Of a DNA stretch of 64,000 bases, positions 17,237-25,388 are shown one piece after another. The notes beneath the pieces are model-generated. The model was not told the origin of the DNA. It searched no databases and saw only the letters and a program-made list of their open reading frames with translations. Location of the stretch: positions 62,001-126,000 of the forward strand of contig CADCHE010000002.1 in NCBI GenBank assembly GCA_902801205.1. The letters run 5' to 3'. The position numbers and the translations under genes are program-made. Each line of letters starts with the position of its first letter. Positions within the stretch are counted from its first letter, which is position 1. The DNA comes from an uncultured Bacteroidia bacterium. Its GTDB lineage: Bacteria > Bacteroidota > Bacteroidia > Bacteroidales > UBA932.

Positions 17237-19762
17237 ATGAAGGGATCTGTCCGTTTTGTCTTATGTGTGCTCCTGTTGGTGTTTTCAAGAATGATGCCAG
17301 CACAGAATCTTCCTGCACTCCAGACAGATGCTGCCATTACCGTAGGTGCGCTGCAGAACGGGATTTCCTATTACCTTGTCACGAATCCGGCCATGAAGGG
17401 CATCGCGGATTATGCCCTGGTCCGCAAAGGCGCTGCCGACACCCTTTCCACCCGCAAGGAGCTCTCCTCGCTGCCGCATTTCAACAAGACGGTTCCATAC
17501 CGTTTCCTGGCCCGCAAGGGCATCGGTTGCCGTCCCGAGGGATATTTCACCATCGAGGAAGGCCATACGGTCTTCCGTTTCGACGAGGTGCCGGTCTTTG
17601 ACGCGGCGGCCGCCGACACCACGCTCCTGATGCTGTTCGACCTGATCGGGAACCAGCCGTTCCAGCACGCGATCGTCGTTGCCGGCGATATCAACGCCGC
17701 GAACATCCTCCAGAAGATGAACGTCTTCCAGATGATGGTCCCGGCGCGGGCTCCCTCTTACCAGCCGCCGGTCTACGTATGGGCCCCTTCCGACTCGATG
17801 GCGTCCTCGTTCCGTCCTTCCCCGGAGCCTTCGATGACCCTGGAGGTCCGTTCGCCCCGCGCGGCGCCGGACAAGATGAATACGATCGTGCCTTTCATCT
17901 CGCGGATGTATGCCTCTGAACTGGAACAGATCGCGTCCGCGCGCTTGGAGGAGGCGTTGCGTGCGCGCGGCATTCCGCCGCAGTCCCAGCGCTTCTCCTA
18001 TTCCGGCAGCGACGCCTCTTCCGGCGACGAGCGCCTGTGTGTCCATGTAGGCACCTCGCAGGAACGGCTCATCCCCACGTCCCTGGCTGTCGCCTCTTCC
18101 CTGTCGACGCTCGGAAAGGACGGTGCGGGCCTGGCGGAGTACCAGGCGGCCCGGCAGAAAGTCATCGCCAGCTTCCGCAAGGCGGAGGACAACGACGCCC
18201 TTGTCCGCAAGTGCATCGGTCATTACCTGCACGGCACCGACCTGGCTTCGAACCAGACGAAAGTGAATTTCTTTACATCGCGCAACATCCCTGCTGAGAC
18301 CGAGCTGAACCTCTTCAACGCCTACGTGAAGGCCCTGCTCGATTCCGTGGGACACGCCGCCCTGCACTTCGAGGGCGACGCGGAAGAATACGACCCGTGG
18401 GGCGATCCGCTCCGTTTCTCCCTGACCTGGCGCAACGTGGCGGCGCAGGAGTCGCCTGCCGTCGGCTGGTCCGTGGGCGCGGCGGACACGACGTCTTTCC
18501 CGGCCCTGCGCGGCAAGACCAAACTCAAGACCATCGCTCCGGAACCGGTGTCCGGCGGTGAAATCTGGACGTTCTCCAACGGCATGCGGGTCATCTACAA
18601 GAAACAGCCGGCCGGCGGCCGCATCTACTGCTCGGTGATGGTCAAGGGCGGATTCTCCTCCGCGAAGGGCCTGCAGAAAGGAGAGGGCGCCTATTTCTCC
18701 GACATGCTGGGCCTGTACGACGTCGCCGGGCTGTCCGGCACCGACTTCCGCCGTGTCCTGCTGGCCAACGGCGTGGACCTGCGCACGCACATCGGGGTCT
18801 CCGACATCCGGCTCGACGCCTCGGCGCCGCCGGAGCGCTTCATCCTTACACTGAAGGCCCTCCTGTGCCTGGCCAACGAACGGAAACTGAATCCCGCTGC
18901 GTATGAGCGGTACCGGACCGCGACCCAGGCCTGCCTGCAGCAGGATTACCTGGACGGGCTGATGTATCCGGAGTATCTGTACTCCGATGTGAAGACGCCC
19001 GAAGGCCTGACGAACGAGCTGCCCGCCCGGGCGGACGCCTTCTTCTCGGATGTATTCCTGCGGATGAACGACGGCGTGATGCTGATCCTCGGCGACATGC
19101 CGGCGGACAATCTGCAGAAGGCCCTGGCCTCTTGCCTGGGGTCCTTCCGCGTCAGCCGGCTCTCCGCCAGTCGTCCCCCGGTGCCTTACAAGATCCGGAC
19201 GGGATCGACCACCTACACCCTTTCCGGGTCGTCCAACCTTGTCACGGTGGCCCTGGCCGCCCAGATGCCGTACACGACCGAGAATTACATGGCCTTCCGC
19301 GTCGCATGCCTGACGCTGCAGCGCCGGCTGTCCGGCACCCTCGCCGAATACGGATACAGCGTCTCCTCTTCCGCCCAATTCCGGGTTTCTCCGGCGGACG
19401 TGATGGAGGTGGTGTTCACGATGACGCCGGCGCCCGAGAGCGGTCTTCCGTACGGGGTCTCCGGCGGTGCCGTCCAGCCCGGAAGGGCCTTGGCCGCCGC
19501 CCGGAAGACGATCGACGCGGCGTTGGCCGCGCCGGTGAACGCAGCGGAGCTGGCTGCCGGGAAGAACCTGTTGACCAACAGCTATTCCCTGTCCCTGGCC
19601 GACCCTGCCTTCTATGTCGATGCGGTGTTGATGCGGTATGCCTACGGAAAGGATGTCCTGACGGGCTATGCGGCGCGGATCGGCGCGGTCACTGCCGAGA
19701 AGGTGGCAGATGTGAACAAGGCCCTTTCAGAAGGAATGCGGATCGAATATGTCATCAAATAA
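17237..19762 (+). CDS. M16-like (insulinase-type) protein lacking the zinc site
   Basis: 841 residues with a signal peptide (ends about residue 23, MMPAQ). The arrangement is that of a duplicated M16 peptidase: VGALQNGISYYLV at the start of the first half, and TFSNGMRVIYKKQ then VMVKGGFSSAKG in the second. The HxxEH zinc motif that should follow the first half is absent and no other HxxEH is seen, so the protein is probably non-catalytic, like the inactive subunits of heterodimeric M16 peptidases. A catalytic partner is not in the window. The first ATG after the Shine-Dalgarno is chosen; its 3' end overlaps the DUF3109 gene by 14 bases. Confidence 0.78.
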   Translation: MKGSVRFVLCVLLLVFSRMMPAQNLPALQTDAAITVGALQNGISYYLVTNPAMKGIADYALVRKGAADTLSTRKELSSLPHFNKTVPYRFLARKGIGCRPEGYFTIEEGHTVFRFDEVPVFDAAAADTTLLMLFDLIGNQPFQHAIVVAGDINAANILQKMNVFQMMVPARAPSYQPPVYVWAPSDSMASSFRPSPEPSMTLEVRSPRAAPDKMNTIVPFISRMYASELEQIASARLEEALRARGIPPQSQRFSYSGSDASSGDERLCVHVGTSQERLIPTSLAVASSLSTLGKDGAGLAEYQAARQKVIASFRKAEDNDALVRKCIGHYLHGTDLASNQTKVNFFTSRNIPAETELNLFNAYVKALLDSVGHAALHFEGDAEEYDPWGDPLRFSLTWRNVAAQESPAVGWSVGAADTTSFPALRGKTKLKTIAPEPVSGGEIWTFSNGMRVIYKKQPAGGRIYCSVMVKGGFSSAKGLQKGEGAYFSDMLGLYDVAGLSGTDFRRVLLANGVDLRTHIGVSDIRLDASAPPERFILTLKALLCLANERKLNPAAYERYRTATQACLQQDYLDGLMYPEYLYSDVKTPEGLTNELPARADAFFSDVFLRMNDGVMLILGDMPADNLQKALASCLGSFRVSRLSASRPPVPYKIRTGSTTYTLSGSSNLVTVALAAQMPYTTENYMAFRVACLTLQRRLSGTLAEYGYSVSSSAQFRVSPADVMEVVFTMTPAPESGLPYGVSGGAVQPGRALAAARKTIDAALAAPVNAAELAAGKNLLTNSYSLSLADPAFYVDAVLMRYAYGKDVLTGYAARIGAVTAEKVADVNKALSEGMRIEYVIK

Positions 19763-20360
19763 GAACCCCCACGGCGTCATCATCCAGATCGGCGACATCC
19801 TGGTTTCTGAGGATGTGGTCTGCGCGTATTTCGCCTGTGATTATACCCGTTGCAAGGGTTGCTGCTGCATCATCGGTGACAGCGGCGCCCCGCTCGAAGA
19901 GGCGGAACTGGACCGCCTGGAAGAGAATTATCCCGTCTATGCCCCGCTGATGCGGCCCCAGGGCCGCGCGCAGGTGGAGAAGGACGGATTCTTCACCGTC
20001 GACCGCGACGGAGACCTGGTGACACCGGTCGTGGAGGGCTCCGAGGAATGCGCCTTCACGACATTCGATGCCGACGGCGCATGTTTCTGCGCCATCGAGC
20101 GCTGCTTTTTCCAGGGGACTTGCGCTTTCCGGAAGCCACAGTCGTGCTGGCTTTATCCGGTGCGGGTGAAGCGGCTGACGGGCGGCGGGCTCGCGCTGAA
20201 CCTGCACAGATGGCACATCTGCGCGGATGCTTTCGAAAAAGGCCGCCGGGAGGGCATCCGGGTCTACGAGTTCCTCCGCGAGCCGCTGACGGCCGTCTTC
20301 GGGGAGGAGTTTTATTCGGCCTTGTCCGCCGCGGCGAGGAGGCTCAACGCGTCCTCGTAG
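19749..20360 (+). CDS. DUF3109 family cysteine-rich protein
   Basis: 203 residues, cytoplasmic, matching DUF3109: CDYTRCKGCCCIIGDSGAP near residue 30, then CAFTTFD, ACFCAIE, GTCAF and SCWLYPVRV. The many cysteines suggest metal binding, but no function is established. It begins inside the end of the M16-like gene and is probably co-transcribed with it. Its last 49 bases overlap, on the opposite strand, the end of the DUF2007 gene. Confidence 0.85.
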   Translation: MSSNKNPHGVIIQIGDILVSEDVVCAYFACDYTRCKGCCCIIGDSGAPLEEAELDRLEENYPVYAPLMRPQGRAQVEKDGFFTVDRDGDLVTPVVEGSEECAFTTFDADGACFCAIERCFFQGTCAFRKPQSCWLYPVRVKRLTGGGLALNLHRWHICADAFEKGRREGIRVYEFLREPLTAVFGEEFYSALSAAARRLNASS

Positions 20361-20533
20361 TCCTCGGCGGCCACTTTGACTTCCACCGGATTGATGTAGT
20401 TCAGGCTGACGTAGGAAGAGTTCTGCCCGAACACGGCGGCAGGAATGCCGTTCTCGATGAGCATGCCCGCTGCGATACGGGCGCTGATTTCGTCCGTGTA
20501 CCTTGCCACGGTCTTGAGTTCACCGTCTTTCAT
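20312..20533 (-). CDS. DUF2007 domain small protein
   Basis: 73 residues, resembling the DUF2007 putative signal-transducing domain: KTVARYTDEISARIAAGMLI, ENGIPAAVFG, then VEVKVAAEDYEDALSLL. The alpha-beta fold is like that of PII-type and ferredoxin-like domains; ligands are unknown. It sits 12 bases after the two-helix membrane protein and is probably in the same operon. The C-terminal 15 codons overlap the convergent DUF3109 coding end. Confidence 0.82.
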   Translation of the reverse strand: MKDGELKTVARYTDEISARIAAGMLIENGIPAAVFGQNSSYVSLNYINPVEVKVAAEDYEDALSLLAAADKAE

Positions 20534-20545
20534 ATCTTCATGCGT

Positions 20546-21049
20546 TTACTGGTCTGTACCATTGTCTTTGCGGAGTCTCATCTCCAGCGAGCCGATGACG
20601 CGGACGACGTCCTTGGTCAACCCTTCCAGTTCCACGCCGGCGGGGGAGACGGCCATCGTGATGCGGTCCTCCAACATCCGGGAGACGGCGTTCAGGGTGT
20701 TCCGCAGCCGGAACGACAGGATGCCGTCCGCTTCGCGCTCCAGCCGGTAGCCGCGACCTTCCATCACGTCCAGCACGATCCGGCGCAGCTGTTCCTCGTC
20801 CTGCCCGTTGCCGGAGACATACCGGCGGACGAATCCCAGTTTGGGATACAGGGCGGCGACGAATGCGAAGAGCACGGCGATCTGTCCGACGGACCGCCAG
20901 CCGTCGCGGAACAGTTCGGACGGACTGCCTTTCGCCAGCCCCGTCAGGAGCAGGATGGCGAGGACCAGCGCGAAGATCGCTGCGAAGTAGAAGAAGTATT
21001 TGACGGCCCGGATGAGGTACCGGTTGCCGGACAGGGGTTCTCGTTTCAT
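20546..21049 (-). CDS. Hypothetical two-helix membrane protein
   Basis: 167 residues, no family recognised. Two membrane helices (about residues 12-38 and 54-73) are followed by a soluble C-terminal domain of about 90 residues with several Arg- and Glu-rich helices. MKREPLSGN is taken as the start since it follows a TACATTTG box by about 30 bases; the frame is open further upstream but lacks sense there. Co-oriented with the DUF2007 gene. Confidence 0.72.
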   Translation of the reverse strand: MKREPLSGNRYLIRAVKYFFYFAAIFALVLAILLLTGLAKGSPSELFRDGWRSVGQIAVLFAFVAALYPKLGFVRRYVSGNGQDEEQLRRIVLDVMEGRGYRLEREADGILSFRLRNTLNAVSRMLEDRITMAVSPAGVELEGLTKDVVRVIGSLEMRLRKDNGTDQ

Positions 21050-21079
21050 TTCCGACGATGATGGATGTTGTTCTTTCTG

Positions 21080-21087
21080 CAAATGTA
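21080..21087 (-). promoter_or_regulatory. -7 box (TACATTTG) for the membrane protein / DUF2007 unit
   Basis: TAnnTTTG on the minus strand, about 30 bases upstream of the start codon. Confidence 0.5.
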
Positions 21088-21168
21088 TAAAAAATACTGA
21101 AAAGGCGGGAATAAATCCACTTGGTGCGCGATTTGCAGTCATTCGTTCGTTTTCTCGGTTACTTTTGC

Positions 21169-21176
21169 TATTTTTG
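21169..21176 (+). promoter_or_regulatory. -7 box (TATTTTTG) for the coiled-coil protein gene
   Basis: Exact TAnnTTTG match, 29 bases before the ATG; a TTCG stands near the -33 position. Confidence 0.55.
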
Positions 21177-21205
21177 TATCGAATATAACCCTAAGATTGT
21201 AAGAC

Positions 21206-22123
21206 ATGTCTGTAGAAATTGATCCGATCCTCGAGCGCCGTGAGCGCGAGGAACAGGAAAGGAAGAACAAGAGCCTGCGTACGACGATGTTCGCGCTGGC
21301 AGGCGTCGCCGGCGTCCTGGCGCTGGCATTGGGCTATATATGGTATTCGAAATCGTCCCTGGTCAAGGATCTGAATGCCGAAAAGGAGGAACTGACCCAG
21401 CAGATGATCGCCCTGAAGAGCGACTACGACAGCCTCTCCACGGAGTACGACACGATCAACAGCCAGCTGGACTCCTCCCGCGAGGAAGTCGCCCAGCTGA
21501 TCGAGCGGATCCAGAAGACCGAGGCGACGAACCGCAGCAAGATGCGCCAGTACGAAAAGGAACTCGGCACCCTGCGGTCCATCATGAAGAGCTATATCGT
21601 CCAGATCGACTCCCTGAACACCTTGAACCACCGCCTGACGGCCGAAGCCGCCACGGCCCGGAAGGAAGCGGCCGCCTCGCGCGCCGCCAACGAGGAACTC
21701 AAGGGCCAGGTCGAGAGCCTCTCCGGGCAGGTGGCCGCCGGCAGCGTCCTCAAGGCGCGCGGGCTGAGCGTCGCGGCGTACAACGCCTCCGACAAGACGA
21801 CCGACCGGAGCAGCCGTGTCGTGCGCCTGCTCGCCACCCTCAGCCTGGTGGAGAACGAGTTGGCGCCCCGCGGTCCCGTCCGCGTGTACATCCGCGTGAA
21901 GGATCCGGAGGGCATCCTGCTGACCAACAGCACGCAGACGTCCTTCAAGTACAATGGCCAGACGATGGTCGCCTCCGCTTCCCGCGAGGTCGACTACGAA
22001 GGCAAGGAGGTCGAGCTGAGCATCTACCTGAACGATATCCCCGCTTACCAGAGCGGCATCTATTCGGTGGAGGCGTACACGGCCCAGTCTTTCCTCGGGA
22101 AGACCGAGCTTCTGTTGCGTTAG
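21206..22123 (+). CDS. Membrane-anchored coiled-coil protein
   Basis: 305 residues. A charged N-terminus (ILERREREEQERKNKS) precedes a single membrane helix (about residues 27-47); residues about 50-185 form a long heptad-rich coiled coil (e.g. LNAEKEELTQQMIALKSDYD); the C-terminal 120 residues are a beta-rich domain. This layout is widespread in Bacteroidales but has no assigned function; it probably spans the inner membrane with its coil in the periplasm. The gene is followed 10 bases later by hemW and may be co-transcribed. Confidence 0.75.
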   Translation: MSVEIDPILERREREEQERKNKSLRTTMFALAGVAGVLALALGYIWYSKSSLVKDLNAEKEELTQQMIALKSDYDSLSTEYDTINSQLDSSREEVAQLIERIQKTEATNRSKMRQYEKELGTLRSIMKSYIVQIDSLNTLNHRLTAEAATARKEAAASRAANEELKGQVESLSGQVAAGSVLKARGLSVAAYNASDKTTDRSSRVVRLLATLSLVENELAPRGPVRVYIRVKDPEGILLTNSTQTSFKYNGQTMVASASREVDYEGKEVELSIYLNDIPAYQSGIYSVEAYTAQSFLGKTELLLR

Positions 22124-22133
22124 GCGATTTCCG

Positions 22134-23273
22134 GTGATCTATCTCCACGTTCCCTTCTGCAGGAGTTTCTGCACCTACTGCGACTTCTACTCGGAACGTT
22201 GCGCCCGGGATGACGGCCGGTTCGACACCTTTGTCGATGCCATCGCCGCCGAGATCCGCTCCCGCCGGGAGGAGATCGCCGCCTGTCTGGCAGCGCCGGA
22301 CAACGTAGATACATGGTATATCGGAGGAGGCACCCCGTCGGTGCTTCCTCTTTCCGTTTTCCGGCGGCTGTGCGGCCTCCTGGGCGAAGCCGCTCCGCGC
22401 GGCACCGGCGAGTTTACGGTGGAGGTGAACCCGGAGGACATCGTGGAAAAGGGCCCCGCCTATGTCCAGGGGCTGGTGGAGGCCGGTGTGAACCGCATCA
22501 GCATGGGGGTGCAGTCCCTGGATGACGGCATCCTCCGCTGGATGAACCGCCGGCATGACGCCGCCCGCGCTGCTGCGGCTTTCCGCCTGCTCCGTTCCTT
22601 CCCGGTGGACATCAGCGTGGACCTCATCTTCGGCTTGCCGCAATGCTCCGACGACCTGTGGAAGGAGACGCTGGACCGCGTCCTCAACCCTTCCGGCGGC
22701 CTCCGCCCGCCGGAGCATATCTCTGCCTACCAGCTGACCTTGGAAGCGGGGAGCGCCCTCGGCGTCCGCGCCGCGAAGGGGCAGTGGCAGGAAGCGACCG
22801 AGGAGCAGTGCCGGCGCCAGTATGACCTGCTCTGCGACGCGCTGGGACGGGCCGGATACCGGCATTACGAGGTGTCGAACTTCGCCCTTCCCGGCCATGA
22901 AGCCGTCCACAACAGTGCCTATTGGCGGCGCGTCCCGTACATCGGCCTCGGCCCCGGCGCCCATTCGCTGCTCGCTTCCCCGGACGGCATCCCGCGCCGC
23001 CGCTGCTGGAACAGCTGCCAGGTTACGGACTATGCCCGGGAAGGGGAGATCCTTTCGGAGGAGGATGTGCGGACGGAGCGCATCATGCTCGGCCTGCGGA
23101 CGGACACGGGCCTGCCTGAGGCATCGTTGCGTGCCTTGACGGCGCCCGGGGCAGTCGACCGGCTGCTCGCTTCGGGTGCGCTGGCCTATGCCGGAACGGC
23201 TCCGGACCGCCGGATCCGCATTCCGGAATCGCACTTCTTTACGTCCGACGCCATCCTGCTGGAACTGGTCTGA
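22134..23273 (+). CDS. hemW: Radical SAM haem chaperone HemW
   Basis: 379 residues starting at GTG. The radical SAM cluster motif is CRSFCTYC (Cys9, Cys13, Cys16), preceded by YLHVPF as in HemW and HemN. WYIGGGTPS, VEVNPED and SMGVQSLDD follow in the expected order, and HYEVSNFALPG in the C-terminal part is typical of HemW. HemW inserts haem into respiratory enzymes rather than oxidising coproporphyrinogen; older annotations call it an oxygen-independent coproporphyrinogen oxidase. Normal length. The adjacent gene on the 3' side is convergent prmC. Confidence 0.9.
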   Translation: MIYLHVPFCRSFCTYCDFYSERCARDDGRFDTFVDAIAAEIRSRREEIAACLAAPDNVDTWYIGGGTPSVLPLSVFRRLCGLLGEAAPRGTGEFTVEVNPEDIVEKGPAYVQGLVEAGVNRISMGVQSLDDGILRWMNRRHDAARAAAAFRLLRSFPVDISVDLIFGLPQCSDDLWKETLDRVLNPSGGLRPPEHISAYQLTLEAGSALGVRAAKGQWQEATEEQCRRQYDLLCDALGRAGYRHYEVSNFALPGHEAVHNSAYWRRVPYIGLGPGAHSLLASPDGIPRRRCWNSCQVTDYAREGEILSEEDVRTERIMLGLRTDTGLPEASLRALTAPGAVDRLLASGALAYAGTAPDRRIRIPESHFFTSDAILLELV

Positions 23274-23287
23274 TCCAGGCATTTGCA

Positions 23288-23375
23288 CCCCGGGGCCGCT
23301 CCCTTTGAAAGGGAATTCGCCCGGATAGGGATGCGCGCAGCGCAAGTTGACCTTTCAAAGGGAGCGGTCCCGGGG
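23288..23375. repeat. Long intergenic inverted repeat between hemW and prmC
   Basis: Arms of 25 bases (23288-23312 and 23351-23375) match except for one G-T pair; the inner 17 bases (CCGCTCCCTTTGAAAGG and its complement) are perfect. Loop of 38 bases. A degenerate GGGAGGAA repeat follows up to about 23435. No T-run on either side, so it is not a standard intrinsic terminator. Confidence 0.7.
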
Positions 23376-23453
23376 AGGAACCATGAGACGGCGGTCCCGG
23401 GGAGGAATGGGGAGGAGGTTCTAGGGAGGAACCGGGAAGTGGCCCGGAGGAAA

Positions 23454-24353
23454 TCAACGGGAGAAAGAGACGAAACGCGGCTTGTCGGCAAGGTCCTCGA
23501 GAACGGAAACGGAACGGAAACCCGCGGCCCGGAAGACAGCCGCCGTCTCGGCCCCCAGCGTCTCGTTGATCTCCACGATCCCTTCTCCGGCCGGCGCGAG
23601 CAGCCGATCCGCCCAGCGCGCGACCGCGCGGTAATACAGCAGCGGGTCTTCATCCGGCACGAACAGGGCCGAAGCCGGTTCGTAATCCAGCACGTTCTTC
23701 CGCATCCGCGCTTTCTCGGACTCCCGCACATACGGCGGGTTGCTGAGCACCAGGTCGAACACCCCTTCATCGAACGGCTGTTCCGTATCCAGCACGTCGC
23801 TGCACAGGAAACGGGGCGCCCGGGCCTCCCGGTCCTTCCGGAGGAGGGTATCCTGTCCCGCCGCCGTTTTCAGCGCGGCCTCCGACAGATCCGTCGCGAC
23901 GACCTCCGACCCCGGCACTTCCAGCGCCAGCGTCCAGGCGATGCAGCCCGATCCGGTACACAGGTCCAGGATCCGCACGGGCCTCGCCTCCGCGCCGAAC
24001 GCTTTCCGCAGCCGCCGCATCCGGCCGGCGACCCCGATGGCGTGCCGGCAGAGGAGTTCGGTCTCGGGCCGGGGAACCAGGACTTCCGGGCCGACGCGGA
24101 ACGTACGGCCGTAGAAATCGCAGGTCCCCAGCACGTACTGTACCGGCTCTCCGGCCGAAAGCCGCGCCATGTCGGCGCGCAGCCCGGGCAGGGCTTTCTC
24201 CGGAACGGCGAAAGCCGGGTCGATGATGTGCGTGTAATTCTGGGTGTGGATGCGGTCGGTACACAGCATCTGCACGATGCTGCGGGCTTCCGTCTCGGGG
24301 TACAATTCCGAGAGCGCCGCCGTGCTTTCCTTCAGGAAATCTTTGAGCAGCAA
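23454..24353 (-). CDS. prmC: Peptide chain release factor N5-glutamine methyltransferase PrmC
   Basis: Methylates the GGQ glutamine of release factors RF1/RF2, using S-adenosylmethionine. 299 residues: an N-terminal helical domain, then the SAM-binding motif DLCTGSGC (130-137) and the catalytic NPPY (205-208). VPRPETELL near residue 95 is typical. A TTG codon is the only workable start in the 13 bases after the ddl stop, and family members begin with a similar MxxxDFL-type sequence; a downstream ATG would remove part of the N-terminal domain. Co-oriented with ddl. Confidence 0.9.
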   Translation of the reverse strand: MLLKDFLKESTAALSELYPETEARSIVQMLCTDRIHTQNYTHIIDPAFAVPEKALPGLRADMARLSAGEPVQYVLGTCDFYGRTFRVGPEVLVPRPETELLCRHAIGVAGRMRRLRKAFGAEARPVRILDLCTGSGCIAWTLALEVPGSEVVATDLSEAALKTAAGQDTLLRKDREARAPRFLCSDVLDTEQPFDEGVFDLVLSNPPYVRESEKARMRKNVLDYEPASALFVPDEDPLLYYRAVARWADRLLAPAGEGIVEINETLGAETAAVFRAAGFRSVSVLEDLADKPRFVSFSR

Positions 24354-24366
24354 GGTCTTTCCGGGA

Positions 24367-25383
24367 TTAAGCGTGTTCGATGATCCGCGTCAGGAAGTCG
24401 GTGATGTCCTCGCCGGCCGTCCGCACCATCTTCGGCACGAGCGAAGCGCCGGTCATGCCCGGAATGGTGTTCACCTCCAGGAAGTACAGGCCGTCTTCCG
24501 CGAGGATGTAGTCGATCCGGATGACGCCCTTGCAGCCCAGCCGGTGATAGATCTTGCGGCTGGTTTCCCAGACCCGGTCGCGGACGTCTTCGTCCACGGG
24601 GGCGGGGCAGATCTCGTCACTGTTGCCGTTGTACTTCGCGTCATAGTCGAAGTAGGCGTTGTCCGTCACGATCTCGATCAGCGGAAGCGTCTTGACCCCC
24701 TCGTCGTCGGCATAGACGGCGCAGGTGAGTTCGCGGCCCGTGATGCCCTGCTCCACGATCACCGACGGCCCTTCCGAGAAGGCGAAACCGATGGCATCGG
24801 CCAGGCGGGCGGGATCCGTGACGCGGGTGATGCCGAAGCTGGAACCCCCGGAAGTCGGCTTCACGAAGACGGGGAAGTGCAGGGTGGATGCGATCTCCGT
24901 GCAGGCGGCGTCGATGTCCATGCCGGCGCGGACGAACACGTCAGGCGCACACTTGACGAAGTCCACGTCACGCAGGTAGCTCTTGCAGGCGAACTTGTCG
25001 AAAGCCACGGCCGAGACGAAGGCGCTGCAGCTGCTGAACGGGATGCCGATCATCTCGAAGTACCCCTGCAGCAACCCGGTCTCGCCGGGACTGCCGTGCT
25101 GCATGATGTAGGCGAAATCGAACTGGATCTTCTCGCCGTACAGGCGGACGGAGAAATCCGTCTTGTCGACCTGGGGCCGCGCGCCCTCCGGCAGGAGCAC
25201 GCGCATCGCGTTCCGCTTGCGGAAAGCGACCAGGTGCCACTGGCCGAAGCGTGCGAAGATCTCGTAGATTTCGTACTTCGTGTTGTCGATGCGCGAGGCC
25301 GTGAACTCCCCGCTCCGGCAGGAAACCTCCCATTCGGAAGAATCGCTGCCGTAGACCACTGCAATCTTGCTGTACTTGCCCAT
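24367..25383 (-). CDS. ddl: D-alanine--D-alanine ligase
   Basis: Joins two D-Ala with ATP for peptidoglycan precursor synthesis; cytoplasmic; 338 residues. ATP-grasp layout: MQHGSPGETGLLQGYFE in the N-terminal domain, VFVKPTSGGSSFGI for the glycine-rich loop, and RIDYILAEDGLYFLEVNTIP plus MTGASLVPKM at the C-terminus, giving the magnesium Glu/Asn and the substrate Ser. All expected positions are present. The gene begins 5 bases after the PBP1A stop, so two consecutive peptidoglycan genes are co-transcribed. Confidence 0.93.
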   Translation of the reverse strand: MGKYSKIAVVYGSDSSEWEVSCRSGEFTASRIDNTKYEIYEIFARFGQWHLVAFRKRNAMRVLLPEGARPQVDKTDFSVRLYGEKIQFDFAYIMQHGSPGETGLLQGYFEMIGIPFSSCSAFVSAVAFDKFACKSYLRDVDFVKCAPDVFVRAGMDIDAACTEIASTLHFPVFVKPTSGGSSFGITRVTDPARLADAIGFAFSEGPSVIVEQGITGRELTCAVYADDEGVKTLPLIEIVTDNAYFDYDAKYNGNSDEICPAPVDEDVRDRVWETSRKIYHRLGCKGVIRIDYILAEDGLYFLEVNTIPGMTGASLVPKMVRTAGEDITDFLTRIIEHA

Positions 25384-25388
25384 TTGTA

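Noticed and set aside
17207-17237. Earlier TTG start for the M16-like gene
   Set aside because: It lies inside the -7 box region; the ATG has a Shine-Dalgarno and opens the signal peptide.
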